Below are positions 25,479 to 35,164 of a stretch of DNA of 64,000 nucleotides, piece after piece; position 1 is the stretch's first letter; each line of letters opens with the position of its first letter. The notes below the pieces were generated by a model that saw only the letters and a program-made list of their open reading frames with translations, was not told where the DNA came from and searched no databases. Source of the stretch: an uncultured Blastocatellia bacterium (GTDB lineage Bacteria > Acidobacteriota > Blastocatellia > Pyrinomonadales > Pyrinomonadaceae); NCBI GenBank assembly GCA_946480785.1, contig CAMLLD010000026.1:5830-69829 (forward strand). Direction: 5' to 3'. Both the position numbers and the translations under genes were made by a program.

Positions 25479-27298
25479 TGAGTATGCGATTGCTGAACAA
25501 AGTAAAGATCGTCCTGCGAGTCTGGAGATTTCTTTATCAGTATCAACGGTACGGGATCCTGTGGGGAGTTGCGCTCATTCTCGCCGGTCTGTATCCCGCA
25601 ATCACTGCGTGGATCTCCAAACAGGTTATCAATGCCGTCTTCGCGCCAGCTCACCAGCAGCTTGTAAGCTGGCTACCGAACGCCTTCCTGTTCGCGATCG
25701 CCTATGGTGTTGTCAGCCTGGTACACGGAATCATCACCACGTCTTCCGCCGTTGAGCTGGTTACGATCAAAGATAGGAATACTCGGGTCACCGATCAGTT
25801 ATTGATGGAGAAAACAGCGGGCTCCATAGGTATCACGGCTTATGCGCTTTCACAGACCAGAGATGAGATCCGTTTAGCATCAATAGGCGGACAATCTTTA
25901 CCAGCTTGTTTCACTGAGAGCGTCGACCTGTTTCAACATTTGGTTGCGGTAATCGCCTTGTCGATTATTCTCATTCATTACCATCCGTTAGTGGCGGCGA
26001 TAGTTTTGTTGCCGGCGATACCGCTGCTTTACACCCAACCAAAAGTTCGGGCCAACACTGTGGCGGCGTTGATCTATGAGAGCCCGTTGTATCGGCAGAT
26101 GGGATATTTTCTCGAGTTGATGCTGGGGACGAGCACGGCCAAGGAAATCAGGATTTATCGCACCGGCCACTTTTTCCTTGATAAGTATCGGCACGCGGCG
26201 GATGCGATTATCAAGAAAGCCCGAGGTCTACGCTGGAGCGCCACGAAAAGCGCCATCTTGTGGGGATCGCTCGCTGCCGCAGGGATCGGCGGAGCTTATC
26301 TCTACATCATCTATTTGGCGACGACCAACGCGATCAGTATTGGTGACGTGGTGATGTACAGTGCCGCCGTGTTCTACACTGGCGGCTCCATCCGCGCGTT
26401 AATTCAGAGTGCGTCTTCGTTGTCCGGCAGCATTATTTCGGTAGAGAATTTCTTTGCCTACCTCGATCAACAGCCTCCGGCGGTTGCGTCACAATCCATT
26501 TCAGGCGTGGCGACGGCTGATTTGAGAAGCCCGGAGTGGAAGATAGACCACCTTACGTATTCGTATCCCGAACGCAGCGAGAAAGCGCTCGACGATGTCA
26601 GCTTTAGTATCAAGCCAAAAGAGAAGATCGCCATCGTTGGCCTGAACGGAGCGGGTAAGACAACGCTTATGAAGCTGATGCTGCGTCTACTCGAGCCTGA
26701 TGAAGGGACTATCAGCTTTCGCGGAATCGACCTCAGAGACTGGGACGTGCCAGTGCTGAGGAAAAACTTCGGGGTTGTCTTTCAGGATTTCTCGAAGTTT
26801 AAGTTAACGCTTTACGACAATATCGCTTTGGCCTTAAATGGAGCGTCTGCGGATCATCGTGATGCTGCGGTATTCAATGCCGCTCGTTTGGCAGGAGTAG
26901 ACGAGATTGCCGATCGCTCACCGCAAGGTTACCAAATGCAACTCGGAAAGGAGTTTTCAAAGGGCACCGATCTGTCAGGAGGACAATGGCAACGCGTCGC
27001 CGTTGCCAGAGGATTTGTCAGAGATGCCGAGGTGGTTTTTCTTGATGAACCCACCGCCGCCCTGGATGTGAAAACAGAGCGAGCGCTGTTTGAGCAGTTG
27101 ATGGCTTTGGCGCAGAATAGAACGGCAATCATAATCTCGCACCGGTTATTCGTTACGCCCATGGTCGATCGCATATTGGTGCTTGACCGTGGACGCCTGG
27201 TTGAGGAGGGCCGGCACGATCAACTCATGAGACGAGACGGTGTTTATGCAGAGATGTTCAAAACTCAGGTAGGACTATATTGGCCGGCGGCACAGTAG
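25478..27298 (+). CDS. ABC exporter, second half-transporter of the peptide cluster
   Basis: A 606-residue half-transporter. Membrane helices fill residues 20-310. The ATPase has Walker A GLNGAGKTT, signature LSGGQWQRVAVARGF, Walker B VVFLDEPTAALD and ISHRLFVTPM. Both nucleotide sites of the pair keep the catalytic Glu, so each could hydrolyse ATP. Sequence similarity to the upstream exporter is clear only in the ATPase half. It starts one base inside the upstream stop codon. Confidence 0.9.
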   Translation: MSMRLLNKVKIVLRVWRFLYQYQRYGILWGVALILAGLYPAITAWISKQVINAVFAPAHQQLVSWLPNAFLFAIAYGVVSLVHGIITTSSAVELVTIKDRNTRVTDQLLMEKTAGSIGITAYALSQTRDEIRLASIGGQSLPACFTESVDLFQHLVAVIALSIILIHYHPLVAAIVLLPAIPLLYTQPKVRANTVAALIYESPLYRQMGYFLELMLGTSTAKEIRIYRTGHFFLDKYRHAADAIIKKARGLRWSATKSAILWGSLAAAGIGGAYLYIIYLATTNAISIGDVVMYSAAVFYTGGSIRALIQSASSLSGSIISVENFFAYLDQQPPAVASQSISGVATADLRSPEWKIDHLTYSYPERSEKALDDVSFSIKPKEKIAIVGLNGAGKTTLMKLMLRLLEPDEGTISFRGIDLRDWDVPVLRKNFGVVFQDFSKFKLTLYDNIALALNGASADHRDAAVFNAARLAGVDEIADRSPQGYQMQLGKEFSKGTDLSGGQWQRVAVARGFVRDAEVVFLDEPTAALDVKTERALFEQLMALAQNRTAIIISHRLFVTPMVDRILVLDRGRLVEEGRHDQLMRRDGVYAEMFKTQVGLYWPAAQ

Positions 27299-27307
27299 CA
27301 GAACCTC

Positions 27308-29752
27308 ATGACTCACTTCTTTAAATTCTTCAAAGGGATCTTAAAAGACGTACGTTATGCCGGCCGCCGGCTGCGAAAATATCCGGTGTTGTCGTTTGGC
27401 ATCGTGTTAACTGTGGCCCTTGGCATCGGTGCCAATGCAACGATTTTCGGCGTCATCAATGCAGTGCTGCTGGATCCACTTCCTTACAAAAATCCCGATC
27501 GCCTCGTGCGGCTTTGGGAAAATAATCCGGGGCAGACTCAGCCTGAATCTCCTGTCTCCGTGCCGAACTTCCAAGACTGGCAACGGCAGCAGTCGGTCTT
27601 TCAGGAACTAGCGGCATTAGAGCCGGCGACTTTCAATATCACGGGTTGGGGTGAACCGCAGCGAGTCGCCTCCGCTCGCATCACCGCTAACCTCATACCA
27701 GCGTTGGGAGTCTCTCCCGAACTCGGCCGCAGTTTTCTTCCTGAAGAAGAACAGCCGGGCCACAGTCGCGTCGCACTATTGAGCGACACGCTTTGGCAGC
27801 GACAATTCGGCGCCGATCGATCCATCGTGAATCGAACGATTCAGCTCAACGGTGAGACTTATACCGTAGTCGGCGTGATGCCACCCGGATTCCAGTTCAG
27901 TGGCAATAGAGAGCTGTGGGTCCCGCTGGTAATCGATCCGCAGAAGGAACCCTGGCGCGCCGACCGCAGTAATCGCAATCTGTCGGTATTTGGCCTGCTG
28001 AAACCCGGGGTAAGTTTCAACCAGGCGGTTTCAGATATGAACGTCGTAGCCCAACGTTTGGGAGAACAGCATCCGGAATCAAACACAGGATGGCGCGTGC
28101 ACCTGAGCACGTTTTATGACTGGCTCGTGCCGAAAGAGGTGCGGACCGCGATGCTGGGGTTGTTTATCGGCGTCAGCTTATTGCTGTTGATTGCCTGCGT
28201 GAACGTGGCAAATCTACTGCTGGCCAATGTGACGTCGCGGCAACAGGAAATGGCGATGCGCGCCGCTTTAGGCGCATCTCCCAGTCGTTTGATTAGACAA
28301 CTATTGAGCGAGAGCTTGCTGCTGGCACTGTTCGGTGGAGTGCTCGGGTTGGCGTTCGCCTTTTGGGCCACGAGAGTGATTTCCTCCGCCAACATGCAAA
28401 ATATCGCTCGACTCAGTGAGGCTCGCATCGACGGTTCCGTACTCGTCTTTACGTTGATCGTGACCACTATTACCGGAGTGATTTTCGGCCTGGCGCCGGC
28501 TTGGTTCGCTTCCCGCGTCAATCTTACCGACAAATTGAAAGAAGGCGCCCGCAGCGTTAGCGACAAGGGAACGCACCGCCTGCGTAGTGCGTTGGTGGTG
28601 GCGGAAGTCACGATGGCGGCGGCGGTCCTCGTGAGTGCGGGCTTGTTGGTGACCGTGTTGGCGCGGCTGCAAGCTGTGCCGCCAGGCTTCTCACCCGATA
28701 ACGTTTTTACGATGCAGATTAGCTTGCCGGGATCGAAGTACGGTGAGCGCCAGCAGCGAGTTAATTTCTTCGATCAACTGCTGCAGCGGCTGCGCGCGAT
28801 TCCTGGTGTGGTCGACGCCGCGGCAGTTCAACAAGCGCCGGGATCCATCAACGACTGGTCCTTGGAAATTATTCTGGAAGGCGCCGCGGCCGCAACGACG
28901 CAGACGAAATCATCCGCCCAGGCACACGCTGTTACCCCGCGTTATTTCCAGACGATGGGCATTCCGTTTATACAAGGACAGGATTTCGCATACCACTATC
29001 GAGCGGATCAACCGCTGGAATATATAGTCAGCGAAAGCTTCGCGCAGCGCTATTGGCCCAACGAAAATGCCATCGGCCAACATTTTCGTGCAGGCCCAAA
29101 TAATCCCGTTGGCACAGTGGTGGGTATTGTTGGCGACGTGCGTACACTCAACTCGCAGCAGGACGCCGCGCCTGCTTTCTACTTTCCTTACGGTTACGTT
29201 GGTATGCCCGGAATGGTGGTGGTGGTGCGCACAAACGGCCCACCGGAAACCTTTGCGACATCGCTTCGCGCCGAGGTGAGCCAAATCGATCGGGACCAGC
29301 CTGTATATAACGCGCGAACTATGAACGAAATCATTGCTCGCGCCACCTCGCAGCAACGTTTTCAGGCAATCCTATCGAGCACCTTTGCCGTCGTCGCTTT
29401 GCTACTGGTGGCTGTCGGGATCTATAGCGTCGTGGCCTACTCGGTACGACAGCGCCATCGGGAGATCGGTATCCGCATGGCTGTGGGGGCGAGTGCTCCG
29501 AAGATATTGATCATGGTCATCGCGCAGGGCATGCGTAATGTATTGCTTGGCCTGGCGCTCGGACTCGTTGGTTCCGTAGCCTTAACGCGCTTGATAGGCA
29601 GTTCCGTGTTCGGGCTTACGACGCCGGCAACAGACCTGCGCATCTATCTTCTGGTCGCGTTGCTACTCATGGCCGTTGCCTTCATCGCTTGCTATCTACC
29701 GGCCTGGCGCGCAACAAAGATCAATCCTTCGCTGGCGTTGCGAAGTGAATAA
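27308..29752 (+). CDS. ADOP-family/MacB-like FtsX permease
   Basis: An 814-residue membrane protein with two halves. The N-terminal part begins KDVRYAGRRLRKYPVLSFGI and GIGANATIFGVINAVLLDPLPY, the hallmark of ADOP permeases. A periplasmic MacB-like core domain follows (PVSVPNFQDWQ, GVMPPGFQFSG). Two FtsX-type segments come at about 280-400 (IGVSLLLLIACVNVANLLLA) and 690-814 (VALLLVAVGIYSVVAYSVRQRHREIGIRMAVGA). These permeases lack their own ATPase and usually work with a LolD/MacB-like one. It starts 10 bases after the second exporter and closes the cluster. It may help move the peptide across the outer layers or give self-protection (inference). Confidence 0.85.
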   Translation: MTHFFKFFKGILKDVRYAGRRLRKYPVLSFGIVLTVALGIGANATIFGVINAVLLDPLPYKNPDRLVRLWENNPGQTQPESPVSVPNFQDWQRQQSVFQELAALEPATFNITGWGEPQRVASARITANLIPALGVSPELGRSFLPEEEQPGHSRVALLSDTLWQRQFGADRSIVNRTIQLNGETYTVVGVMPPGFQFSGNRELWVPLVIDPQKEPWRADRSNRNLSVFGLLKPGVSFNQAVSDMNVVAQRLGEQHPESNTGWRVHLSTFYDWLVPKEVRTAMLGLFIGVSLLLLIACVNVANLLLANVTSRQQEMAMRAALGASPSRLIRQLLSESLLLALFGGVLGLAFAFWATRVISSANMQNIARLSEARIDGSVLVFTLIVTTITGVIFGLAPAWFASRVNLTDKLKEGARSVSDKGTHRLRSALVVAEVTMAAAVLVSAGLLVTVLARLQAVPPGFSPDNVFTMQISLPGSKYGERQQRVNFFDQLLQRLRAIPGVVDAAAVQQAPGSINDWSLEIILEGAAAATTQTKSSAQAHAVTPRYFQTMGIPFIQGQDFAYHYRADQPLEYIVSESFAQRYWPNENAIGQHFRAGPNNPVGTVVGIVGDVRTLNSQQDAAPAFYFPYGYVGMPGMVVVVRTNGPPETFATSLRAEVSQIDRDQPVYNARTMNEIIARATSQQRFQAILSSTFAVVALLLVAVGIYSVVAYSVRQRHREIGIRMAVGASAPKILIMVIAQGMRNVLLGLALGLVGSVALTRLIGSSVFGLTTPATDLRIYLLVALLLMAVAFIACYLPAWRATKINPSLALRSE

Positions 29753-29785
29753 CGCGAGCAGTTGATCGTTACTACTGGCTCGCGT
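29752..29785. terminator. Hairpin between convergent operons
   Basis: ACGCGAGCAGT (29752-29762) pairs with ACTGGCTCGCGT (29774-29785) with a single bulge. It spans the end of the permease gene and the stop of the convergent prolyl oligopeptidase gene, so it may stop transcription from both sides. Confidence 0.5.
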
Positions 29786-31910
29786 CTTTACTCGCTTTCG
29801 TGTCCAGCACTTTCACCAGAAACGCCCAGCGGTCGGCGATCTCGTCGATGATCTTCGAGGTCGGCTTGCCGGCGCCGTGGCCGGCTTTTGTTTCGATCCG
29901 GATCAAGATCGGCGCGTCGCCGGCTTGTGCTGCTTGCAGCGTCGCCGCGAATTTAAAACTGTGTCCCGGCCAAACGCGATCGTCGTGATCCGCGGTCGTG
30001 ATCATTGTCGGCGGATACGACGTTCCGGGCTTGATGTTGTGCAGCGGCGAATACGCATACAACGCCTTGAAGTCGTCCGCATTGTCGGACGAGCCATAAT
30101 CCGAAACCCACGCCCAACCAATCGTGAACTTCTGAAACCGCAGCATGTCCATCACTCCAACCGCCGGTATCGCCGCGCCAAACAAATCCGGCCGTTGCGT
30201 CAACGCCGCGCCAACGAGCAACCCGCCGTTACTCCCACCACCGATCGCGAGCTTCGGCGTCGACGTGTACTTGTTCGCAATCAACCACTCCGCTGCGGCG
30301 ATGAAGTCGTCAAACACGTTCTGCTTTTTTAACTTCATTCCCGCCTGGTGCCACTCTTCACCATACTCGCCGCCGCCGCGCAGACTCGGTTGCGCGTAAA
30401 CGCCGCCCATCTCCATCCACACGAGATTCCCAACCGAAAACCCCGGCGTCAGCGAGATATTGAAACCACCATAACCGTAGAGATAAGTCGGGTTATTGCC
30501 GTCAAGCTTCAACCCCTTCTTGTGCGTGATGAACATCGGCACCTTCGTGCCGTCTTTGCTCGTGTAGAAAACCTGCTTCGTTTCGAAGTCAGACGGATTG
30601 AACTCGACTTTCGGCTGGCGAAAGATCGTGCTCCTGCCGGTGGTGAAGTCGTAACGATAGATCGTCGGCGGCGTGGTGAAGCCGGTGAACGAGTAGAATG
30701 TCTCTTTGTCCGTGGCCTTGCCGCCGAAACCTTCAGCAGTACCGATGTCGGGAAACGCGATCTCGTTCACAAACTTGCCCGCTGTGTCGTAGATCTTCAC
30801 CTGCGTGTACGCGTCTTTCAGGTAGTTCAAAACGAACTTGTGATTCACGAAACTCGTGCCTTGCAGCGTCTCTTTGCTCTCCGGCACGACGACTTTCCAA
30901 TTCGCGCGCTCAGGCTTCGCGACGTCGATCTCGATCACTTTGCCGCGCGGCGCATCCAAATCAGTCTGGAACCAGAAGCGGGAGCCTTCGTTACCGACAA
31001 ACGTGTAAGCCGCGTCGAAAGCGTCAAGCAGCTTCACCACCGGCGCGTCCTTGGCTTTGAGATCCTTGTAGTAGACGCGGCTCTTCACGTCAGTGCCCTG
31101 CGAAACGTTGATGATCAGATAGTTGCCGTCTTCCGTAACCGAACCGCCTAACAACCACTCCTTCTGATCCGGCCGCTCATAAACGAGGGCGTCTGAAACC
31201 TGCGGCGTGCCGAGCTGATGGTAGTAGATCTTCTGAAAGTAGTTCGTCGCTTTGAGCGCATCGGCTTTGGGCTCGTCGTAGCGACTGTAAAAGAAACCTT
31301 TGCCGTCGCGCGTCCACGAGACGCCGGAAAACTTCACCCACTTAAGATCGTCCGCGAGATCTTTACTCGTCGTGACGTCGCGAACTTTCCATTCCTGCCA
31401 ATCCGAACCTGACGCCGAAAGACTGTAAGCCAGCAGCTTGCCGTCGGGACTCACTTGCAGACCCGAGACCGCCACCGTGCCATCAGACGAGAGCGTGTTC
31501 GGATCGAGCACCATCTGCGGCTGCGCGTCGAGCGCGTTGACCGTGTAAAGCACCGACTGGTTCTGCAAGCCGCTGTTGCGCGTGTAGAAGTAGCGATTGC
31601 CTTCTTTGAAAGGGACGCCGTACTTCTCGAAGTTCCACAGCTTCGTGAGTCGCTCCCGGATCGCTGCGCGTTGCGGAATCGAGTTGAGAAAGCTAAAGGT
31701 CAACTTGTTTTCGGCTTCGACCCACTGGCGTGTTTCTTCGGAGTCGAGGTCTTCAAGCCAGCGATACGGATCGGCGACTTTCACACCGTGGTAAATGTCG
31801 ACCTGATCGCTCTTTCTGGCCGGGGGATAGTCGTAGTTTTTGGTCATAAATATCGTTGTTGCAAAGAGGCACACGACGGCAGTGATACGGGTGAGTGGGG
31901 TAAGCAACAT
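29772..31910 (-). CDS. Prolyl oligopeptidase family serine peptidase (S9A)
   Basis: A 712-residue secreted or membrane-anchored peptidase (hydrophobic ITAVVCLFATTIFM near the N-terminus). A beta-propeller fills about 70-430 and the hydrolase domain the rest. The triad is visible: Ser in GGGSNGGLL, Asp in DHDDRVWPGHS and His in KAGHGAGKP. The opening YPPARKSDQVDIYHGVKVADPYRWLEDLDSEET is diagnostic of S9A enzymes, which cut short proline-containing peptides after Pro. ATG 31910 has GGGAG 8 bases upstream. It is probably periplasmic and used in peptide nutrition. Confidence 0.9.
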   Translation of the reverse strand: MLLTPLTRITAVVCLFATTIFMTKNYDYPPARKSDQVDIYHGVKVADPYRWLEDLDSEETRQWVEAENKLTFSFLNSIPQRAAIRERLTKLWNFEKYGVPFKEGNRYFYTRNSGLQNQSVLYTVNALDAQPQMVLDPNTLSSDGTVAVSGLQVSPDGKLLAYSLSASGSDWQEWKVRDVTTSKDLADDLKWVKFSGVSWTRDGKGFFYSRYDEPKADALKATNYFQKIYYHQLGTPQVSDALVYERPDQKEWLLGGSVTEDGNYLIINVSQGTDVKSRVYYKDLKAKDAPVVKLLDAFDAAYTFVGNEGSRFWFQTDLDAPRGKVIEIDVAKPERANWKVVVPESKETLQGTSFVNHKFVLNYLKDAYTQVKIYDTAGKFVNEIAFPDIGTAEGFGGKATDKETFYSFTGFTTPPTIYRYDFTTGRSTIFRQPKVEFNPSDFETKQVFYTSKDGTKVPMFITHKKGLKLDGNNPTYLYGYGGFNISLTPGFSVGNLVWMEMGGVYAQPSLRGGGEYGEEWHQAGMKLKKQNVFDDFIAAAEWLIANKYTSTPKLAIGGGSNGGLLVGAALTQRPDLFGAAIPAVGVMDMLRFQKFTIGWAWVSDYGSSDNADDFKALYAYSPLHNIKPGTSYPPTMITTADHDDRVWPGHSFKFAATLQAAQAGDAPILIRIETKAGHGAGKPTSKIIDEIADRWAFLVKVLDTKASKDASQ

Positions 31911-32088
31911 GAAAACGCTCCCTTTTCAGATTCGATGGCAACGCAGGTATGGTAAACAGGTGAGAGTATACATAGGTTTCGAAGGCGCACAAAACAGTTG
32001 ACAACCGGGAAATGAATGAGTGAATCTAAGTCAACGCTTGCCGCCCCCCGGTAAGCAGGAATTTGATCCGCAGCTCTCCTAAGCAGCT

Positions 32089-33360
32089 ATGAAAATGAGA
32101 AGTCTAATCGCCCTGGCGCCAGTTCTCTTTGTCTTTTCCGCCGTGGAAATTCGGGCACAGGAGAGCAATACCAATCAGCTCGTGCGGCCGCGCGTCGTCG
32201 CGCAAAATCCGGCCGCTCCGACGGTAAATCCGAAATTACCTGTAACTGTTAATCCGAACGTGCCGCTGCCGGAGAGCGCTCCCGCAGCAACGACCGCTGC
32301 GGAAACACAGAAACCGGCCACGACTGCGCCGCTCAATTTCCTGACGCCGTCGCTGATTCAGTCGCGCATTTCCGAAGCGCGCCGGATGATGAAGACACGG
32401 CCGGTGACGACGGCGTTGACCGTGCCGTCGATCGACTTTGTCACGATCGCGGCGCTCGATCGCGAAAACGCCAAAACGCACCTGATCACACTTTCGAAGC
32501 AGTCGTTTCTGACGAAGGGCGCGCAGGTCAACGCGATCTCTTCATTGGGGACAAACGTCACGATCAACGTGTTGCGCGCGAATGGAGTCAACACCGCGCT
32601 CACGATCTTCACGCCCACGGGACAGTCGCTCGTGCCGCTCACGGTCGAGTATCCGATCGAGCGCAACGGGCTGTTTCGCGAGATGGCGTATTACACGTCC
32701 GCGCACCCGGCGCTGCTTTCGAACGACCTCGTGCGCTCGGGACAATCCTACATCCGCAACATGCTCGACCTCGCCGCGACGCGACTGCGGAACAGTGGCG
32801 TGCCCATCTCGCCGCAGATCGTGGACGTCGCCGAGCGTCTATGCGTTGTCGAACACGTCGATCACGAGCGCTTCCGCGCTGAAAACCGCATCGCTTTGTA
32901 TGAAGAGATCTATTCGCTGTTTGCGCTCAACGAGCTAGACACGTATCGCTTTTCAGTGAGCAGCGCGGGCGCGGGCGGGATGGTGCAGATGATTCCGTGG
33001 GCTTACAACCTCGAGCGCACGCGGCATCCGGGCGTCGGTCTCATTCCCGATTTCGTCACCGGCATGCGCAATCACGCGAATGCGCTGCAGGCGATGCTGC
33101 TTTACATGAACGACACGTGGAATGAATTAGCCGCGAATGAAGATGTGAAGAATGCGTTGGACACACAACTCGCGACGCCGACTGAATTGCTCGCCGCAGG
33201 TTACAACTCCAACGCCGCGAAGCTGCCGCTTTATTTGAAGCGCGGCGGCGACGCGTGGCGCACGTTGATTCCGCGTGAGACGCAGATGTACCTGCAGATC
33301 TACAAATCCTTCGAGAGCCTCGTGCCGCTGAAGGCGCGCTACAATCCCGTTACTAAGTAA
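32089..33360 (+). CDS. Secreted protein with lytic-transglycosylase-like (lysozyme) fold
   Basis: A 423-residue protein with a signal peptide ([20 protein letters not shown]) and a Pro/Ala-rich linker (about 35-80). The C-terminal third resembles SLT enzymes: [17 protein letters not shown] corresponds to the GAxGLMQ motif, and [13 protein letters not shown] to the final YNAG motif. A Glu in LNELDTY lies 12 residues before the first GA Gly, the spacing of the catalytic Glu in lytic transglycosylases. A middle region ([38 protein letters not shown]) is unrecognised. It may cut peptidoglycan or another glycan. Its stop overlaps the convergent ABC gene by 8 bases. Confidence 0.65.
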   Translation: MKMRSLIALAPVLFVFSAVEIRAQESNTNQLVRPRVVAQNPAAPTVNPKLPVTVNPNVPLPESAPAATTAAETQKPATTAPLNFLTPSLIQSRISEARRMMKTRPVTTALTVPSIDFVTIAALDRENAKTHLITLSKQSFLTKGAQVNAISSLGTNVTINVLRANGVNTALTIFTPTGQSLVPLTVEYPIERNGLFREMAYYTSAHPALLSNDLVRSGQSYIRNMLDLAATRLRNSGVPISPQIVDVAERLCVVEHVDHERFRAENRIALYEEIYSLFALNELDTYRFSVSSAGAGGMVQMIPWAYNLERTRHPGVGLIPDFVTGMRNHANALQAMLLYMNDTWNELAANEDVKNALDTQLATPTELLAAGYNSNAAKLPLYLKRGGDAWRTLIPRETQMYLQIYKSFESLVPLKARYNPVTK

Positions 33361-35155
33361 CAGCCTCGCGATAGGAGGGGTCGGCATATTGGAGCTTGTA
33401 GAGTTTCCAATAGAGGCCCCGCTCCGCCAACAGTTCCTGGTGCGTTCCCTGCTCGCGAATCTCGCCGTGGTGCAACACGATGATGCGATCCGCGTTCTGA
33501 ACCGTCGACAAACGATGCGCGACGACGATTGACGTGCGGTCGCGCATTACGCGTTCGATCGCCGCCTGAATCAGTTGCTCCGTCTCGGTGTCGATCGAGC
33601 TCGTCGCTTCGTCGAGAATCAACAACGCCGGGTCAAAGGCGAGAGCACGGGCAAATGAAATGAGTTGCTTCTGGCCCACCGACAGCCCCGCGCCACGCTC
33701 ACGCACTTCCGCTTTGTAGTTGTCTTTCAGACGACTAATGAAGCTATCCGCGTGAACTTCACGCGCCGCCCAACGCACGCGCTCTTCACTAATGTCTTCA
33801 CGCCCGAGACGGATGTTGCCTTCGATCGTGCCGCTGAACAGAAACACTTCCTGCAGCACCACGGCGAAGTTTTCACGCAAAGCTTTCAAGTCCCACTCGC
33901 GCAGATCGACGCCGTCGAGCAGGATGCGGCCACGTTGAATGTCGTAGAAACGCATCAACAGGTTCGTGATCGTCGTCTTGCCCGAACCTGTGTGACCCAC
34001 GAGCGCGATCGACTGTCCCGGCTCGACCGTGAACGACACGTCTTTCAAAACATAGTCTTCGTCCTTGTAAGCGAACCACACGTTCTGAAACTCGATGCGG
34101 CCGCGCGCGCGTTCGGCTTTCACAGGCTCCGCCGGCGAGAGAATCGCGATCGGCAAGTCGAGCGTCCTGAAAATGCGATGCGACGCCACGACCGCGGCTT
34201 GCAGCACGTTGTACTTGTCCGAGATGTCGCGGATCGGCTGAAACAACTGTTGCGAATACTGAATAAACGCGACGAGCGCGCCCAGCGACAGCACGCCGTG
34301 CATCACGCGATAACCGCCGTACCAGATGATCAGCGCGACGCCGATCGCGCCGATCAGATCGACGAGCGGAAAGAACACCGCGTAATAAAAGATCGTGTCG
34401 ATGTTTGCACGCCGATACTCGTCGTTGATGCCCTCGAAAGTGTTGACCGACTTCGCTTCGGCGTTGAAGATTTGGACGGTTTGCGCGCCCGCGAAGTGCT
34501 CCTGCAGAAACGCGTTGATGCGCGCGATGCGCGTGCGCACGAGGTCGTAACCACGCCGCGCGCCGCGCCGAAACCACGTCGTCGCGCCGAAGAGCAGCGG
34601 CACCGTCAACAAAGTGATCAACGTCAACCGCACGTCCATCCACATCATCACGGAGATGATCGCGACGATCATCACGAGATCGCCGAGCAGGTCAGTCACA
34701 CCGGCGGTGAAGAGCTCGTTGAGCGCATCGACGTCGCTCGTGAGCCGCGTCATGATGCGGCCGACGGGATTGCGATCGTAATAAGCGATCTCCTGATGTT
34801 GCAGCTTGTCGTAAAGCTCCTTGCGCATGTCGAACATGACGTACTGTCCGATGCTGTTGAGCAGGATCGCCTGGAAATAAGAAAAGACGAGTCGCAGCAG
34901 TTGCGTGGCGAAGTACAACGCGACGAGTAAGCCCAGGCCTTCGAGTCGTTTCGGAAGGATGTGCCAATCGATCGCGTACTGCGTGAACTTGGGCTGAAGT
35001 ATGCCGAGCAGGTTGAGCGCGAGCGTCAGCAGGAGCGCCGGAATCAGCAGACGCACGTACGGCTTGAGATAGCGCAAGAGCCGCCGCGCGACCTGAAAGT
35101 CGTAAGTCTTGCCGATCGCTTCTTCTTCGTGAAACTGTGTTACTGCCGTCGCCAT
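33353..35155 (-). CDS. ABC exporter, catalytic half of a heterodimer
   Basis: A 600-residue half-transporter. Six membrane helices lie in about 30-320. The ATPase shows Walker [10 protein letters not shown], Walker [13 protein letters not shown] with the catalytic Glu, AHRLSTVQ, and a signature changed to [15 protein letters not shown]. The partner gene lies upstream 9 bases away. Such pairs (YheI/YheH, TM287/288, TmrAB type) have one canonical and one degenerate ATP site, matching what is seen. Substrates of the family are drugs, lipids or peptides; none can be assigned here. Confidence 0.9.
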   Translation of the reverse strand: MATAVTQFHEEEAIGKTYDFQVARRLLRYLKPYVRLLIPALLLTLALNLLGILQPKFTQYAIDWHILPKRLEGLGLLVALYFATQLLRLVFSYFQAILLNSIGQYVMFDMRKELYDKLQHQEIAYYDRNPVGRIMTRLTSDVDALNELFTAGVTDLLGDLVMIVAIISVMMWMDVRLTLITLLTVPLLFGATTWFRRGARRGYDLVRTRIARINAFLQEHFAGAQTVQIFNAEAKSVNTFEGINDEYRRANIDTIFYYAVFFPLVDLIGAIGVALIIWYGGYRVMHGVLSLGALVAFIQYSQQLFQPIRDISDKYNVLQAAVVASHRIFRTLDLPIAILSPAEPVKAERARGRIEFQNVWFAYKDEDYVLKDVSFTVEPGQSIALVGHTGSGKTTITNLLMRFYDIQRGRILLDGVDLREWDLKALRENFAVVLQEVFLFSGTIEGNIRLGREDISEERVRWAAREVHADSFISRLKDNYKAEVRERGAGLSVGQKQLISFARALAFDPALLILDEATSSIDTETEQLIQAAIERVMRDRTSIVVAHRLSTVQNADRIIVLHHGEIREQGTHQELLAERGLYWKLYKLQYADPSYREAVT

Positions 35156-35164
35156 TTAAATAAA

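Noticed and set aside
33665..34930. 421-codon + strand frame
   Set aside because: It lies opposite the ABC exporter gene, which has all its motifs. The product is His/Arg/Asp-rich without any known motif, as expected for an antisense shadow of GC-rich coding DNA.
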